This document shows positions 6,601 through 13,232 of a stretch of 24,666 nucleotides of DNA, piece after piece. The notes beneath the pieces are model-generated. The model did no database searches. It was given only the letters and a program-made list of their open reading frames with translations, and had not been told where the DNA came from. The DNA lies in NCBI GenBank assembly GCA_016218905.1, contig JACRCS010000652.1, forward strand, positions 1 to 24,666, read 5' to 3'. Numbering within the stretch: position 1 is the first letter of the stretch; every line of letters begins with the position of its first letter. Source of the DNA: Deltaproteobacteria bacterium (GTDB taxonomy: Bacteria; Desulfobacterota_C; Deferrisomatia; Deferrisomatales; JACRMM01). The translations under genes and the position numbers were made by a program.

Positions 6601-7445
6601 CGACGCTGTCCCGCGGAGAGTGCCACGAAGGCGACGGCGATGCCTCCGACGCAGAGGAAGACCACCGTAGAGAGGGCCGAGCCGTAACCGAACTGGAGGG
6701 TCTGGAAGAGCACCTTGTACGCGTAGACCGAGAGCGTCTCGCTCGCGTTGGCCGGCCCTCCGCCGGTCAAAACGTACACGGCGTCGAAGACCCGAAAGGC
6801 GTCGAGCGCGCGAAAGACGAGCGTCACCGAGAGCACGGGCACGAGGAGGGGCAGCGTGATCCGGCGGAACACGGCGAACTCCGAGGCGCCGTCGACGCGG
6901 GCGGCCCGGTAGAGGTCCCTCGGGATCACCTGGAGCGCTCCGGTGAGGAGGACCGTGACGAAGGGGGTGGTCTTCCACACGTCCATGGCGACGGCGGCGT
7001 TCAAGGCCAGAAAGGGATCGCCGAGCCAGTTGACCTTGGCGCAGAGGACGTAGTTGAGGATCCCGAAGTCACTGTTGTAGATCCACTCCCACATCTTGGC
7101 CGAGACGACCGTAGGAACGGCCCAGGGGAGTAGGACCAGGGCGCGCGCGAACCCCTTGAGGGCGAACTCCCGGTTCAGGAGCACGGCCGCTCCGAGCCCC
7201 AGCGCGAGCTCGACGGCGACCGAGACGCCGCAAAAGTACACCGTGTTCCACAGCGCGTTCCAGAAGCGTTCGTCCCGGAGCAGGAACGCGTAGTTCTCGA
7301 GACCCACGAACTCGGAGATCCCGAAGATCAGGAGCTTGCGGTGAAGGCTCAGGTACGTCAGATAGCCGAGGGGATAGATCGTCACGAGCGCGAGGACCGC
7401 GACGGCGGGGAAGAGATACCCGATCCCTTCCTTCGGCCCCCTCAC
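6597..7445 (-). CDS. ABC sugar transporter permease, MalF/UgpA-type
   Basis: This 282-residue polytopic membrane protein is the first permease subunit. Segments include GYLFPAVAVLALVTIYPLGY at the N-terminus, LVLLPWAVPTVVSAKMWEWI in the middle and a C-terminal helix near ALSTVVFLCVGGIAVAF. The EAA loop is IPRDLYRAARVDGASEFAVF, followed by RRITLPLL. YVLTGGGP near residue 235 is characteristic of the MalF/UgpA group. The GTG at 7445 forms a GTGA overlap with the stop of the binding-protein gene and removes a long artefactual N-terminal reading. Length is normal for UgpA-like subunits and shorter than E. coli MalF, which has an extra periplasmic loop. Confidence 0.93.
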   Translation of the reverse strand: MRGPKEGIGYLFPAVAVLALVTIYPLGYLTYLSLHRKLLIFGISEFVGLENYAFLLRDERFWNALWNTVYFCGVSVAVELALGLGAAVLLNREFALKGFARALVLLPWAVPTVVSAKMWEWIYNSDFGILNYVLCAKVNWLGDPFLALNAAVAMDVWKTTPFVTVLLTGALQVIPRDLYRAARVDGASEFAVFRRITLPLLVPVLSVTLVFRALDAFRVFDAVYVLTGGGPANASETLSVYAYKVLFQTLQFGYGSALSTVVFLCVGGIAVAFVALSAGQRR

Positions 7446-8722
7446 CGCTCGAGCTCCAGGAGGTGTGCGATCTGCCGGTCGGCCGAGCCGAGGGCGCGCG
7501 CCGGGGTGCGGATCCCCGCCACGGCCGCGCTCAGCTCCGGCTGCAGGATCTGCGTGATCATCATGTAGTACGGCGTCACGGGACGGGGCCTCGCCTTCGC
7601 CAGGACCTCTTCCATCGTCCGGGTGAACGGGAGCCGGCCGAGCACGTCCGGGTCCCGGTAGAGGCTGCGGCGGGACGGCCGGTATCCCACCGAGAGGGCG
7701 AGCTCCTTCTGGGCCTCGCGGGAGGCGAGGTAGCGCACGAGCCGCTGCGCTCCGTCGACGTTCCGGGACCGCCGGTTGATGCCCAGCTGCCACCCCCCGA
7801 GCGTTGAAGCGGAGGCACCGGAGCCGAAGGCGGGAAGCGGCGCGACGCCGACCTTCCCCCGCACCCGCGAGCCTTCGCGCGAGAGGACGTCGTACGCGTA
7901 CGGCCAGTTGCGCATGAAGAGCGCTCGCCCCTCGCCGAAGATGTGCCGAGTGGTCTCCTCGTCGGCGGTCGTCACGAGCTCGGGGCTCACCCGGTACGGC
8001 ACGATGAGCGAGCGCACGAAGGCCAGGGCTTCGAGGTTCGGAGGCGTGGAGAGGACGGGACGGCCGGAGGCGAGGACGCCGCCCCCGTTACCCCACAGGA
8101 ACTCGAGGACGTTGCAGACCAGTCCCTCCCCCTGCTTCCCCTGCCAGACGAACCCGTACAGCCCCGGCTCGTCCCGCGTCACCCGCAACGCCGTCTGGAC
8201 GAGCTCCTCCCAGCGCCTCGGAGGAGCGAGGCCGTACTTCGCCAAGAGGTCCTTGCGGTAGAAGAGCAGTCCCGCATCGGCGTACCAGGGGAGCGCGTAC
8301 AGTCGGCCCTGGAAGCTAACGGCCTCCGCGGCGGCGGGAAAGAAGTCCCGGCGGTCGTTCTCGGACGCGAGCGGCGTCACCTCCAGCAGCCAGCCGGCCC
8401 GCGCGAACTCCGGCACCCAGATCACGTCGAGGCTCAAGACGTCGAAGTCCGCGCTGCCGGCCTCGAGATTGATCACGTAGAACTGGTGCTGCTCGTCGGT
8501 GGAGGAAGGGAGGGCCTCGTCGACCACCCGAAGCCCGGGATGGAGGGCCTCGAACCGGCGCAGGAGCCTCTGGAACCGGGAGGGGTCCCCCTCGATCCGG
8601 CCGTGCTTGAAGACGACCACGTGCGCGCGCTCCGAGGATTTCCTGCCGCCGCAGGCCGAGAGCGCGAGCACGAACAGGACGAGAGCCGCCACAGAAGCGG
8701 CATTCCGCGCGAGGAGGCCCAT
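7442..8722 (-). CDS. Extracellular sugar-binding lipoprotein of an ABC importer (family 1 solute-binding protein)
   Basis: This 426-residue protein is the substrate-binding component and the first gene of the importer operon. It has a lipoprotein signal peptide, with hydrophobic residues 8-21 and lipobox LSAC (Cys24), so it is membrane-tethered outside the cytoplasm. FKHGRIEGDPSRFQRLLRRF leads into the usual family-1 N-lobe. SLDVIWVPEFARAGWLLEV and LYALPWYADAGLLFYRKDLL are strongly typical of MalE/UgpB/LpqY-like proteins, as is WEELVQTA. The tryptophans and tyrosines suggest a di- or oligosaccharide such as a trehalose- or maltose-like ligand, but this cannot be settled. The ATG at 8722 precedes a clear signal peptide. 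No good Shine-Dalgarno is seen, and the candidate promoter predicts a nearly leaderless transcript. Confidence 0.93.
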   Translation of the reverse strand: MGLLARNAASVAALVLFVLALSACGGRKSSERAHVVVFKHGRIEGDPSRFQRLLRRFEALHPGLRVVDEALPSSTDEQHQFYVINLEAGSADFDVLSLDVIWVPEFARAGWLLEVTPLASENDRRDFFPAAAEAVSFQGRLYALPWYADAGLLFYRKDLLAKYGLAPPRRWEELVQTALRVTRDEPGLYGFVWQGKQGEGLVCNVLEFLWGNGGGVLASGRPVLSTPPNLEALAFVRSLIVPYRVSPELVTTADEETTRHIFGEGRALFMRNWPYAYDVLSREGSRVRGKVGVAPLPAFGSGASASTLGGWQLGINRRSRNVDGAQRLVRYLASREAQKELALSVGYRPSRRSLYRDPDVLGRLPFTRTMEEVLAKARPRPVTPYYMMITQILQPELSAAVAGIRTPARALGSADRQIAHLLELER

Positions 8723-8728
8723 GGGCCG

Positions 8729-8756
8729 ACGATACCATCGGGACCCGGCCCGTCAA
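8729..8756 (-). promoter_or_regulatory. Candidate promoter of the ABC importer operon, near-leaderless
   Basis: On the minus strand TTGACG (8756-8751), a 16-bp spacer and TATCGT (8734-8729) are followed after only 6 bp by the ATG at 8722. If used, the transcript would begin at or next to the start codon. This fits the lack of a Shine-Dalgarno sequence, but the -10 match is imperfect. Confidence 0.35.
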
Positions 8757-8776
8757 CGAGGGGTGACTCACCCCAT

Positions 8777-8812
8777 AACAGAAAGGGCCGCCCGAAGGCG
8801 GCCCTTTCTGTT
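8777..8812 (-). terminator. 16-bp perfect hairpin downstream of the cytochrome gene
   Basis: AACAGAAAGGGCCGCC (8777-8792) pairs perfectly with GGCGGCCCTTTCTGTT (8797-8812) around a CGAA loop. It lies 20 bp past the cytochrome stop and before the importer promoter. The minus-strand tail is T-containing but not a clean U-run, as the T residues are within the stem itself. It is most likely the terminator of the cytochrome transcript. Confidence 0.7.
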
Positions 8813-8831
8813 GCCGGATCGCGGCTCGCCG

Positions 8832-10925
8832 CTAACCGTACAGCTTGCTGTCGAGCGTCTTGATCACCGTGTCGAGGTAGTCGTTCGCCTGCTTCGCCAG
8901 CAGGGTCCCGAACTGCACGTTGTGGACGGGGTTGCCCTTTTTGAGCAGCTCGATGTTCTTCTCGGCGACGAAGTACTTCTTCTCGAGGAGATCGACGTTG
9001 ATCCCCCGCTTCCCCGCCTTGTCGAGGAGGTCCTGCGCCCGGGCGAGTTTCTCGCGCAGGCCCTTCATCAGAGCGGCGCCGGCGTTCTTCCACTCGTCCG
9101 CCTTGGCCGCGATCTTCTCGTCGTGGCAGCCGACGCAACGGGTCTTCACGGCGGCCATGTCGGACTTCTTGCCCTTCTTAACGTCCGCGTGGCAGTCCTT
9201 GCAGGCGACGTCCAGCTCGATCTTGAAGCTCGGGGTCGCCGGAATCCCTTCGCCGCCGACGCCGGTGTACATCTGGTTCTGTTCCTTGTGGCAGTTGACG
9301 CAGCCGATCGGGTTTTCCGCGTGGTGGCACTGATTGCAGTTCTTCATCACGGTCTTGCCGTGATTCCACCGCGGGGTGTGACAGTCGAGGCAGTCGATCC
9401 CCAGGTCCTTGATGTGGACCTCGTGGGGGAAGACGGCGTCGACGAGCTTCACCTTTCTCGTCTCGATGTAGGAGTGGCACATCTGCGCGCAGCCGAGCTT
9501 GACGTCCGCGACCGGCGGCAGCTTGCTACCCTGCAGGAGGTTGTACGCCTCGACGGCCTTCTTGTCGGCGACGTTGAGGAGCTTCAGCGCGTATTCGATG
9601 TTGTGGATGCCCTTCGCCATCACGACGAAAGAGTAGTTGTAGCGCGCTTCACCCACGAGCGCGTCGGCCTTTCGTCCCTTCTCGGTCTGTTTGCCGGCCG
9701 GGCCCACGCTGCGCACTGCGCTCTCCGCTTTCTGGAGCAGTCCCTCCGTTCGGGCCTGGGCGGTCTTGAGCAGCCTCTCCCAGTTCTGGAGCATCTGGTC
9801 GAAGCCCTGCCCGTGGCAATCGACGCAGGCGGCTTCGATCGCCTTGAAGTCGAACCCCGACGAGAAGGCGGACGCCTTGGCGCGATTGGTCGAGTGGCAG
9901 CCCGAGCAGTCGATGTGGCTCTGGAACATCCGGAAGGGGTTGCCCTCGACGCCCACGCCTCCCCTGCCGAGGTACATCTCCTGCTGGGGCGAGTGCATCT
10001 TCTCGGGGTGGCACTTGTCGCACGACTGGGGATTGCCCACGACCTCGTTCACGATGCGGTGCTCGAAGGGGGTGTGGCAGACGTAGCACTCCACCTTGTG
10101 CAGGGTCACGTGGTTCTCGTGGAGGCTCTTGTGCGTGTACTTGGTCTCCAGGATCTCCTTGCGGTTGTGGCACTGCACGCACTTCTCGTGGGGGACGTGG
10201 CCGTCGCCCTTCACCACGAACTTATGGCACGCCACGCACTCGAGGTCACGGGCGATGTACTCGCCGTGCTTGAACTTCACGCCGTTGACGACGAGCGTGT
10301 CCTTCACCTCGGCGTGGCAGGTCCGGCACTGCCGCTGCGGGTCGTTGTTCGCGGTCTTGTAGAAGTGGCAGTGGAAGCAGACGCCCTCCGTCACGGTAAG
10401 GTGCTCGCCTTGCACGATCTGCGAATGGCAGGAGGTGCAGCGCAGGTGCATCCCGTTACGGAGCGGACCGAGGTGGTGTTTGTGATCGAAATTGACGCCC
10501 TTGAAGTCCAAGGGCTTGCTGCTCAAATTCTTGTAGGAATGGCACTGGACGCAGGACTCGTCCGGGATCTCGGCGTGGGGACTCGAAGGGCCCTTGCCGG
10601 TGATGAAGTACACCAAAGAGAGTTGCCCGTCAGTGAACTTCCCCTTGAGATGATTGAGGAAGCCGGGCTTGTAATGGCACTTCACGCATTCTACTTCTCG
10701 GTGCTTCGATTCCTTCCAGGAAAGGATGTACGGCTGCATGTTGTGACACGCGCCGCAGAACCACGGAGTTTCGGCGATCTTGTATCCTACCACCGTGAAC
10801 GCCGCGAAGGCGACGAAGAGCGACGCTGCGATTGCAACCACAGCTCTCTTGTGACTTGCGACGATTCTTCGAAGTTCCCCCGAAAACTGTCGAAGGAAAC
10901 TCGCGATGAGCTCAGACATCTTCAT
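8832..10925 (-). CDS. Membrane-anchored 18-heme c-type cytochrome with NapC/NirT-like N-terminus
   Basis: This 697-residue electron-transfer protein has one N-terminal membrane helix (about 27-48) and then heme-binding motifs in an exported domain. Seventeen CXXCH sites are seen, the first CGACH at 57-61 and the last CVGCH at 597-601. One further site is CX3CH (CAQMCH, 479-484). Twelve hemes precede a heme-free helical insert (about 372-478) and six follow it. The last 95 residues are a charged helical tail without heme. The first sites resemble NapC/NrfH quinol dehydrogenases (WFCGACHNM). The protein may carry electrons from menaquinol to periplasmic or outer-membrane acceptors, which is inferred. 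The ATG at 10925 is preferred because GGGGAG lies 8 bp upstream; GTG 10934 is too close to it. No porin or partner cytochrome gene is nearby; the gene stands alone between promoter and hairpin. Confidence 0.92.
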   Translation of the reverse strand: MKMSELIASFLRQFSGELRRIVASHKRAVVAIAASLFVAFAAFTVVGYKIAETPWFCGACHNMQPYILSWKESKHREVECVKCHYKPGFLNHLKGKFTDGQLSLVYFITGKGPSSPHAEIPDESCVQCHSYKNLSSKPLDFKGVNFDHKHHLGPLRNGMHLRCTSCHSQIVQGEHLTVTEGVCFHCHFYKTANNDPQRQCRTCHAEVKDTLVVNGVKFKHGEYIARDLECVACHKFVVKGDGHVPHEKCVQCHNRKEILETKYTHKSLHENHVTLHKVECYVCHTPFEHRIVNEVVGNPQSCDKCHPEKMHSPQQEMYLGRGGVGVEGNPFRMFQSHIDCSGCHSTNRAKASAFSSGFDFKAIEAACVDCHGQGFDQMLQNWERLLKTAQARTEGLLQKAESAVRSVGPAGKQTEKGRKADALVGEARYNYSFVVMAKGIHNIEYALKLLNVADKKAVEAYNLLQGSKLPPVADVKLGCAQMCHSYIETRKVKLVDAVFPHEVHIKDLGIDCLDCHTPRWNHGKTVMKNCNQCHHAENPIGCVNCHKEQNQMYTGVGGEGIPATPSFKIELDVACKDCHADVKKGKKSDMAAVKTRCVGCHDEKIAAKADEWKNAGAALMKGLREKLARAQDLLDKAGKRGINVDLLEKKYFVAEKNIELLKKGNPVHNVQFGTLLAKQANDYLDTVIKTLDSKLYG

Positions 10926-11118
10926 GTGCGACACTCCCCATGCGAGCCAACTGATTCAGTTCTGACCGATCCTTCTTGCCCGAGTTCGTATGTTCCATCC
11001 AGAACCTCCCTCAAACGTCGTATCAGCAAAGAGGGCCGGACGGCGACGCTCGGGAAGGAGCCGAGCGGCTACCGGACAGCCCCGCACTTACAAAGGAACG
11101 TGCTTCTCAGGGCGGGAG

Positions 11119-11143
11119 TGAAACACCTGAAACATTCTGAAAA
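11119..11143. repeat. Three direct TGAAAM repeats spaced 9 and 10 bp apart
   Basis: TGAAAC (11119), TGAAAC (11128) and TGAAAA (11138) recur at near one-turn spacing. On the minus strand they read as GTTTCA-like boxes about 13-37 nt after the predicted cytochrome transcription start. An operator is possible, but no regulator family is recognised. Confidence 0.4.
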
Positions 11144-11162
11144 TTCATGCAACGGGAGCCGG

Positions 11163-11192
11163 ATTATACATTTTTAACGTCAGGTTGCGCAA
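11163..11192 (-). promoter_or_regulatory. Promoter of the multiheme cytochrome gene
   Basis: The minus strand shows TTGCGC (11192-11187), an 18-bp spacer and a perfect TATAAT (11168-11163) in an AT-rich setting (TTAAAAATG) that stands out in this GC-rich DNA. The predicted leader is about 230 nt long, long enough to hold post-transcriptional control, though no known riboswitch was recognised in it. Confidence 0.6.
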
Positions 11193-11307
11193 TGACTCGA
11201 TTTTACTGGAGATAGAAGGCCCGTGGGTTCACACATCGCGTACGCCGCCACATCCATGGAGAACCCTCCGCCTATGGCGTTCCGATCGCCCCGGGCGAGG
11301 ACCCGAA

Positions 11308-12969
11308 TCACTCCGGTTTCGGCGGGGCCGCGCGATCCGCGGAGGCGGTCCGCCGGCCGCAGCGGTCGGCCAGGAGCTTCGGTTCAGGGAGGTACGGGAA
11401 GAGCTGGCCCGCCGCCTCGGCGTGGCTGCGCCCCAGGTCGGGCCGCCCCCTCCTGAGCCAGGCCTCCGCGGCCATGACGCGGATGCGGTAGCTGCCCGGG
11501 TCTACGCGGGAGGCCTTCTCCAGCACGCTCGCGGTCCGGGCCGAGGAGACGAGGGTCATCGCGACGACCTGAGACGCGCTCCGGTGGACCGCGAGAGCCC
11601 CGATGACGCCGACGGCGCCAAGTAGGAGACCCCGAGCCAGCCGGCCCTGGAGGGGGAACGTGTATCTCACGCGTGCGGCGGGCAGGAGCGAGCCGGCTGC
11701 CAGCCAGAAGTAGAGGGCCGGGGTCGCCATGTGGAGGATGACGTCGAACCCTCCGCCCACGGCCGCGGAGACGGTCGTCGCCAGGAGCGCGAGCCCGGCG
11801 AACCGGACGGCTGCGTCCCCACCTCCCCTCAGCAGGTCCCACGCCTTTTTGAAGATCGCCCAGGTCACCAGGGCGAAGAGCACGAGACCGAGCAGCCCCT
11901 GTTCCGCGAGGAGCGCCATCCAGTCGCTGCTCGGCCAGGGGTTGCTGGGGATCCCGCCACCGGTACGCACGGAGGGATCCCGGCGGGTCCGGTAACGGGA
12001 GTACTCCACCGCCCAGTTGCCCGGCCCGACTCCGAGAACGAAGTGATCGGCGGCGATCCTCCAGGTGTTGCGGTACTGGATAAGGCGTACCCGGCCGCTC
12101 CCGGTCTGGTAGTCGGCCACGTGGCGGAGGGAGTCGAGGTACGGGGACTTGGAGCGCCAGTCGAGCGCGTTCGGCAGCGTCGCGGCCGCCGCGACTCCGG
12201 CCGCGCCCGCCAGGGCGAGCAGGAGACCGCGGACCCGAAAACCCGGGCGGCGCAGGAGCCCGCCAGCCAGCAGAGCCGCGGCCGCTCCGGCCGCCAGCGA
12301 GAGGCCGACGGCGAGCCAGGCGGCGCGGCTCCTCGAGAGCGTCAACGCCGCCGAGACGAGGGTCACGCCGCACGCGCCCGCCCAGAAGCCGATCCGGCTC
12401 CGGGCCGTCCCGGCCGCCAGGAGCAGGACCGGGAGCCCGACCGCGAGCAGGTGGGCCATGAAGTTCCGGTTGCCGAACGTGCCCCCCGGCGCACGGCTGA
12501 CGGCGGCCAGCTCGGTCGTCCAGCCGTAGGCCTGCGCCAGGCCGGTCACGGCGGCGAGCACTGTCCCCACGGCGAGGGCGACGAGCAGCGGGCGCGTCGG
12601 GAGCCTCGCCGCGAGGTACCGCGCGGCCCAGAAGGCCGCGCCGCCCGAGAGAAGGAGCGCGGTCGTCCGGAAGGAGAGCCAGGGGTTGCTCGCCAAGGCC
12701 GCGGACGCCGCCGCCGCCGCGAGGTACCCCGCGAGGAGCCCGTCCAGGCGCGTAAGCGCCAGTCGCGAGGCGAGGGCGGCGCAGAGGAGGGTGCTCACCG
12801 CGACGGTCGCGTGGACCACCAGCTCCTTCGGCACGGAGTGCCGGTCGAGGTCGAAGAGCGGAAAGGGAAGGGCAGCCAGGACGCACGCCAGGGCCCCCAA
12901 CTGGAGGACGACTCTTGCGGCCCGGAGGCCGGCCGGCGCGGGGAGGGCCTGCGTGTCGGCGTGAGGCAA
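11308..12969 (-). CDS. O-antigen ligase/Wzy polymerase-like polytopic membrane protein
   Basis: This 553-residue membrane protein has about ten to twelve hydrophobic segments and the Wzy_C (O-antigen ligase-like) core. It has GGTFGNRNFMAHLLAVGLPV in the middle and a periplasmic loop with RVRLIQYRNTWRIAADHFVL and GVGPGNW. WMALLAEQGLLGLVLFAL follows, where many relatives have an AHN motif; here SSDW replaces it. The last 90 residues form a TPR-like helical tail (SVLEKASRVDPGSYRIRVMA). Relatives attach or polymerise surface glycans or glycosylate proteins. The start is TTG 12969, with GAAGG 4-5 bp upstream; no ATG or GTG precedes the first membrane helix in frame. No other glycan genes are nearby, so the substrate is unknown. 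Confidence 0.82.
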   Translation of the reverse strand: MPHADTQALPAPAGLRAARVVLQLGALACVLAALPFPLFDLDRHSVPKELVVHATVAVSTLLCAALASRLALTRLDGLLAGYLAAAAASAALASNPWLSFRTTALLLSGGAAFWAARYLAARLPTRPLLVALAVGTVLAAVTGLAQAYGWTTELAAVSRAPGGTFGNRNFMAHLLAVGLPVLLLAAGTARSRIGFWAGACGVTLVSAALTLSRSRAAWLAVGLSLAAGAAAALLAGGLLRRPGFRVRGLLLALAGAAGVAAAATLPNALDWRSKSPYLDSLRHVADYQTGSGRVRLIQYRNTWRIAADHFVLGVGPGNWAVEYSRYRTRRDPSVRTGGGIPSNPWPSSDWMALLAEQGLLGLVLFALVTWAIFKKAWDLLRGGGDAAVRFAGLALLATTVSAAVGGGFDVILHMATPALYFWLAAGSLLPAARVRYTFPLQGRLARGLLLGAVGVIGALAVHRSASQVVAMTLVSSARTASVLEKASRVDPGSYRIRVMAAEAWLRRGRPDLGRSHAEAAGQLFPYLPEPKLLADRCGRRTASADRAAPPKPE

Positions 12970-13056
12970 GGAACCTTCTCGAACAGGAAGTTGCGCGAGC
13001 CCCTATTTGGCCACGGGTGCGCCGGCCTCCACAAGAGGATGTTCGGTTGCCGAGAT

Positions 13057-13075
13057 CTTCGCCGCCTCGGCGAAG
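13057..13075. promoter_or_regulatory. Inverted repeat in the divergent intergenic region
   Basis: CTTCGCCG (13057-13064) and CGGCGAAG (13068-13075) form a perfect 8-bp inverted repeat with a 3-bp centre. It lies in the 263-bp gap between the divergent ligase-like and Pat-like genes. It could be an operator or merely a hairpin. Confidence 0.35.
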
Positions 13076-13152
13076 CGGTGATGGACTCGGCGTTCGATTG
13101 CTCCCTCCGTGGAGCTTTCGGGTCCCGGTGGTATGGTTCTCTTCGCCATGCA

Positions 13153-13174
13153 CCCTAGGACCGCCCTAGGACCG
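13153..13174. repeat. 11-bp tandem duplication CCCTAGGACCG x2
   Basis: CCCTAGGACCG occurs twice head to tail (13153-13163 and 13164-13174), 58 bp before the Pat-like start. It looks like a small slippage or duplication event; CCTAGG is a rare palindrome in GC-rich DNA. Confidence 0.85.
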
Positions 13175-13232
13175 CATGGCCGACTCGTTCGGTTGGGTGG
13201 CACCCTACCTCCGGGACTTAGGAGCAGGAGCG

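Larger units (their letters stand above)
10926..11307. other. 382-bp intergenic leader/promoter region of the cytochrome gene
   Basis: No convincing gene is present on either strand. It holds the minus-strand promoter of the cytochrome gene (11163-11192), about 230 nt of transcribed leader, and a triple TGAAA direct repeat (11119-11143). The bases between about 10940 and 11170 are visibly less GC-rich than the surrounding genes. Confidence 0.6.

Noticed and set aside
8499..11177. Very long plus-strand open frame (892 codons) opposite the cytochrome gene
   Set aside because: It is antisense to 18 heme motifs. The opposite strand has membrane anchor, heme sites, ribosome site, promoter and hairpin. 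The plus reading is a GC-bias shadow rich in Val/Leu/Asp.
11180..11257. 25-codon minus-strand frame with GGAGG upstream of its ATG
   Set aside because: It is short, unlike any family I know, and its end overlaps the cytochrome promoter. There is no evidence beyond a chance ribosome-site match.
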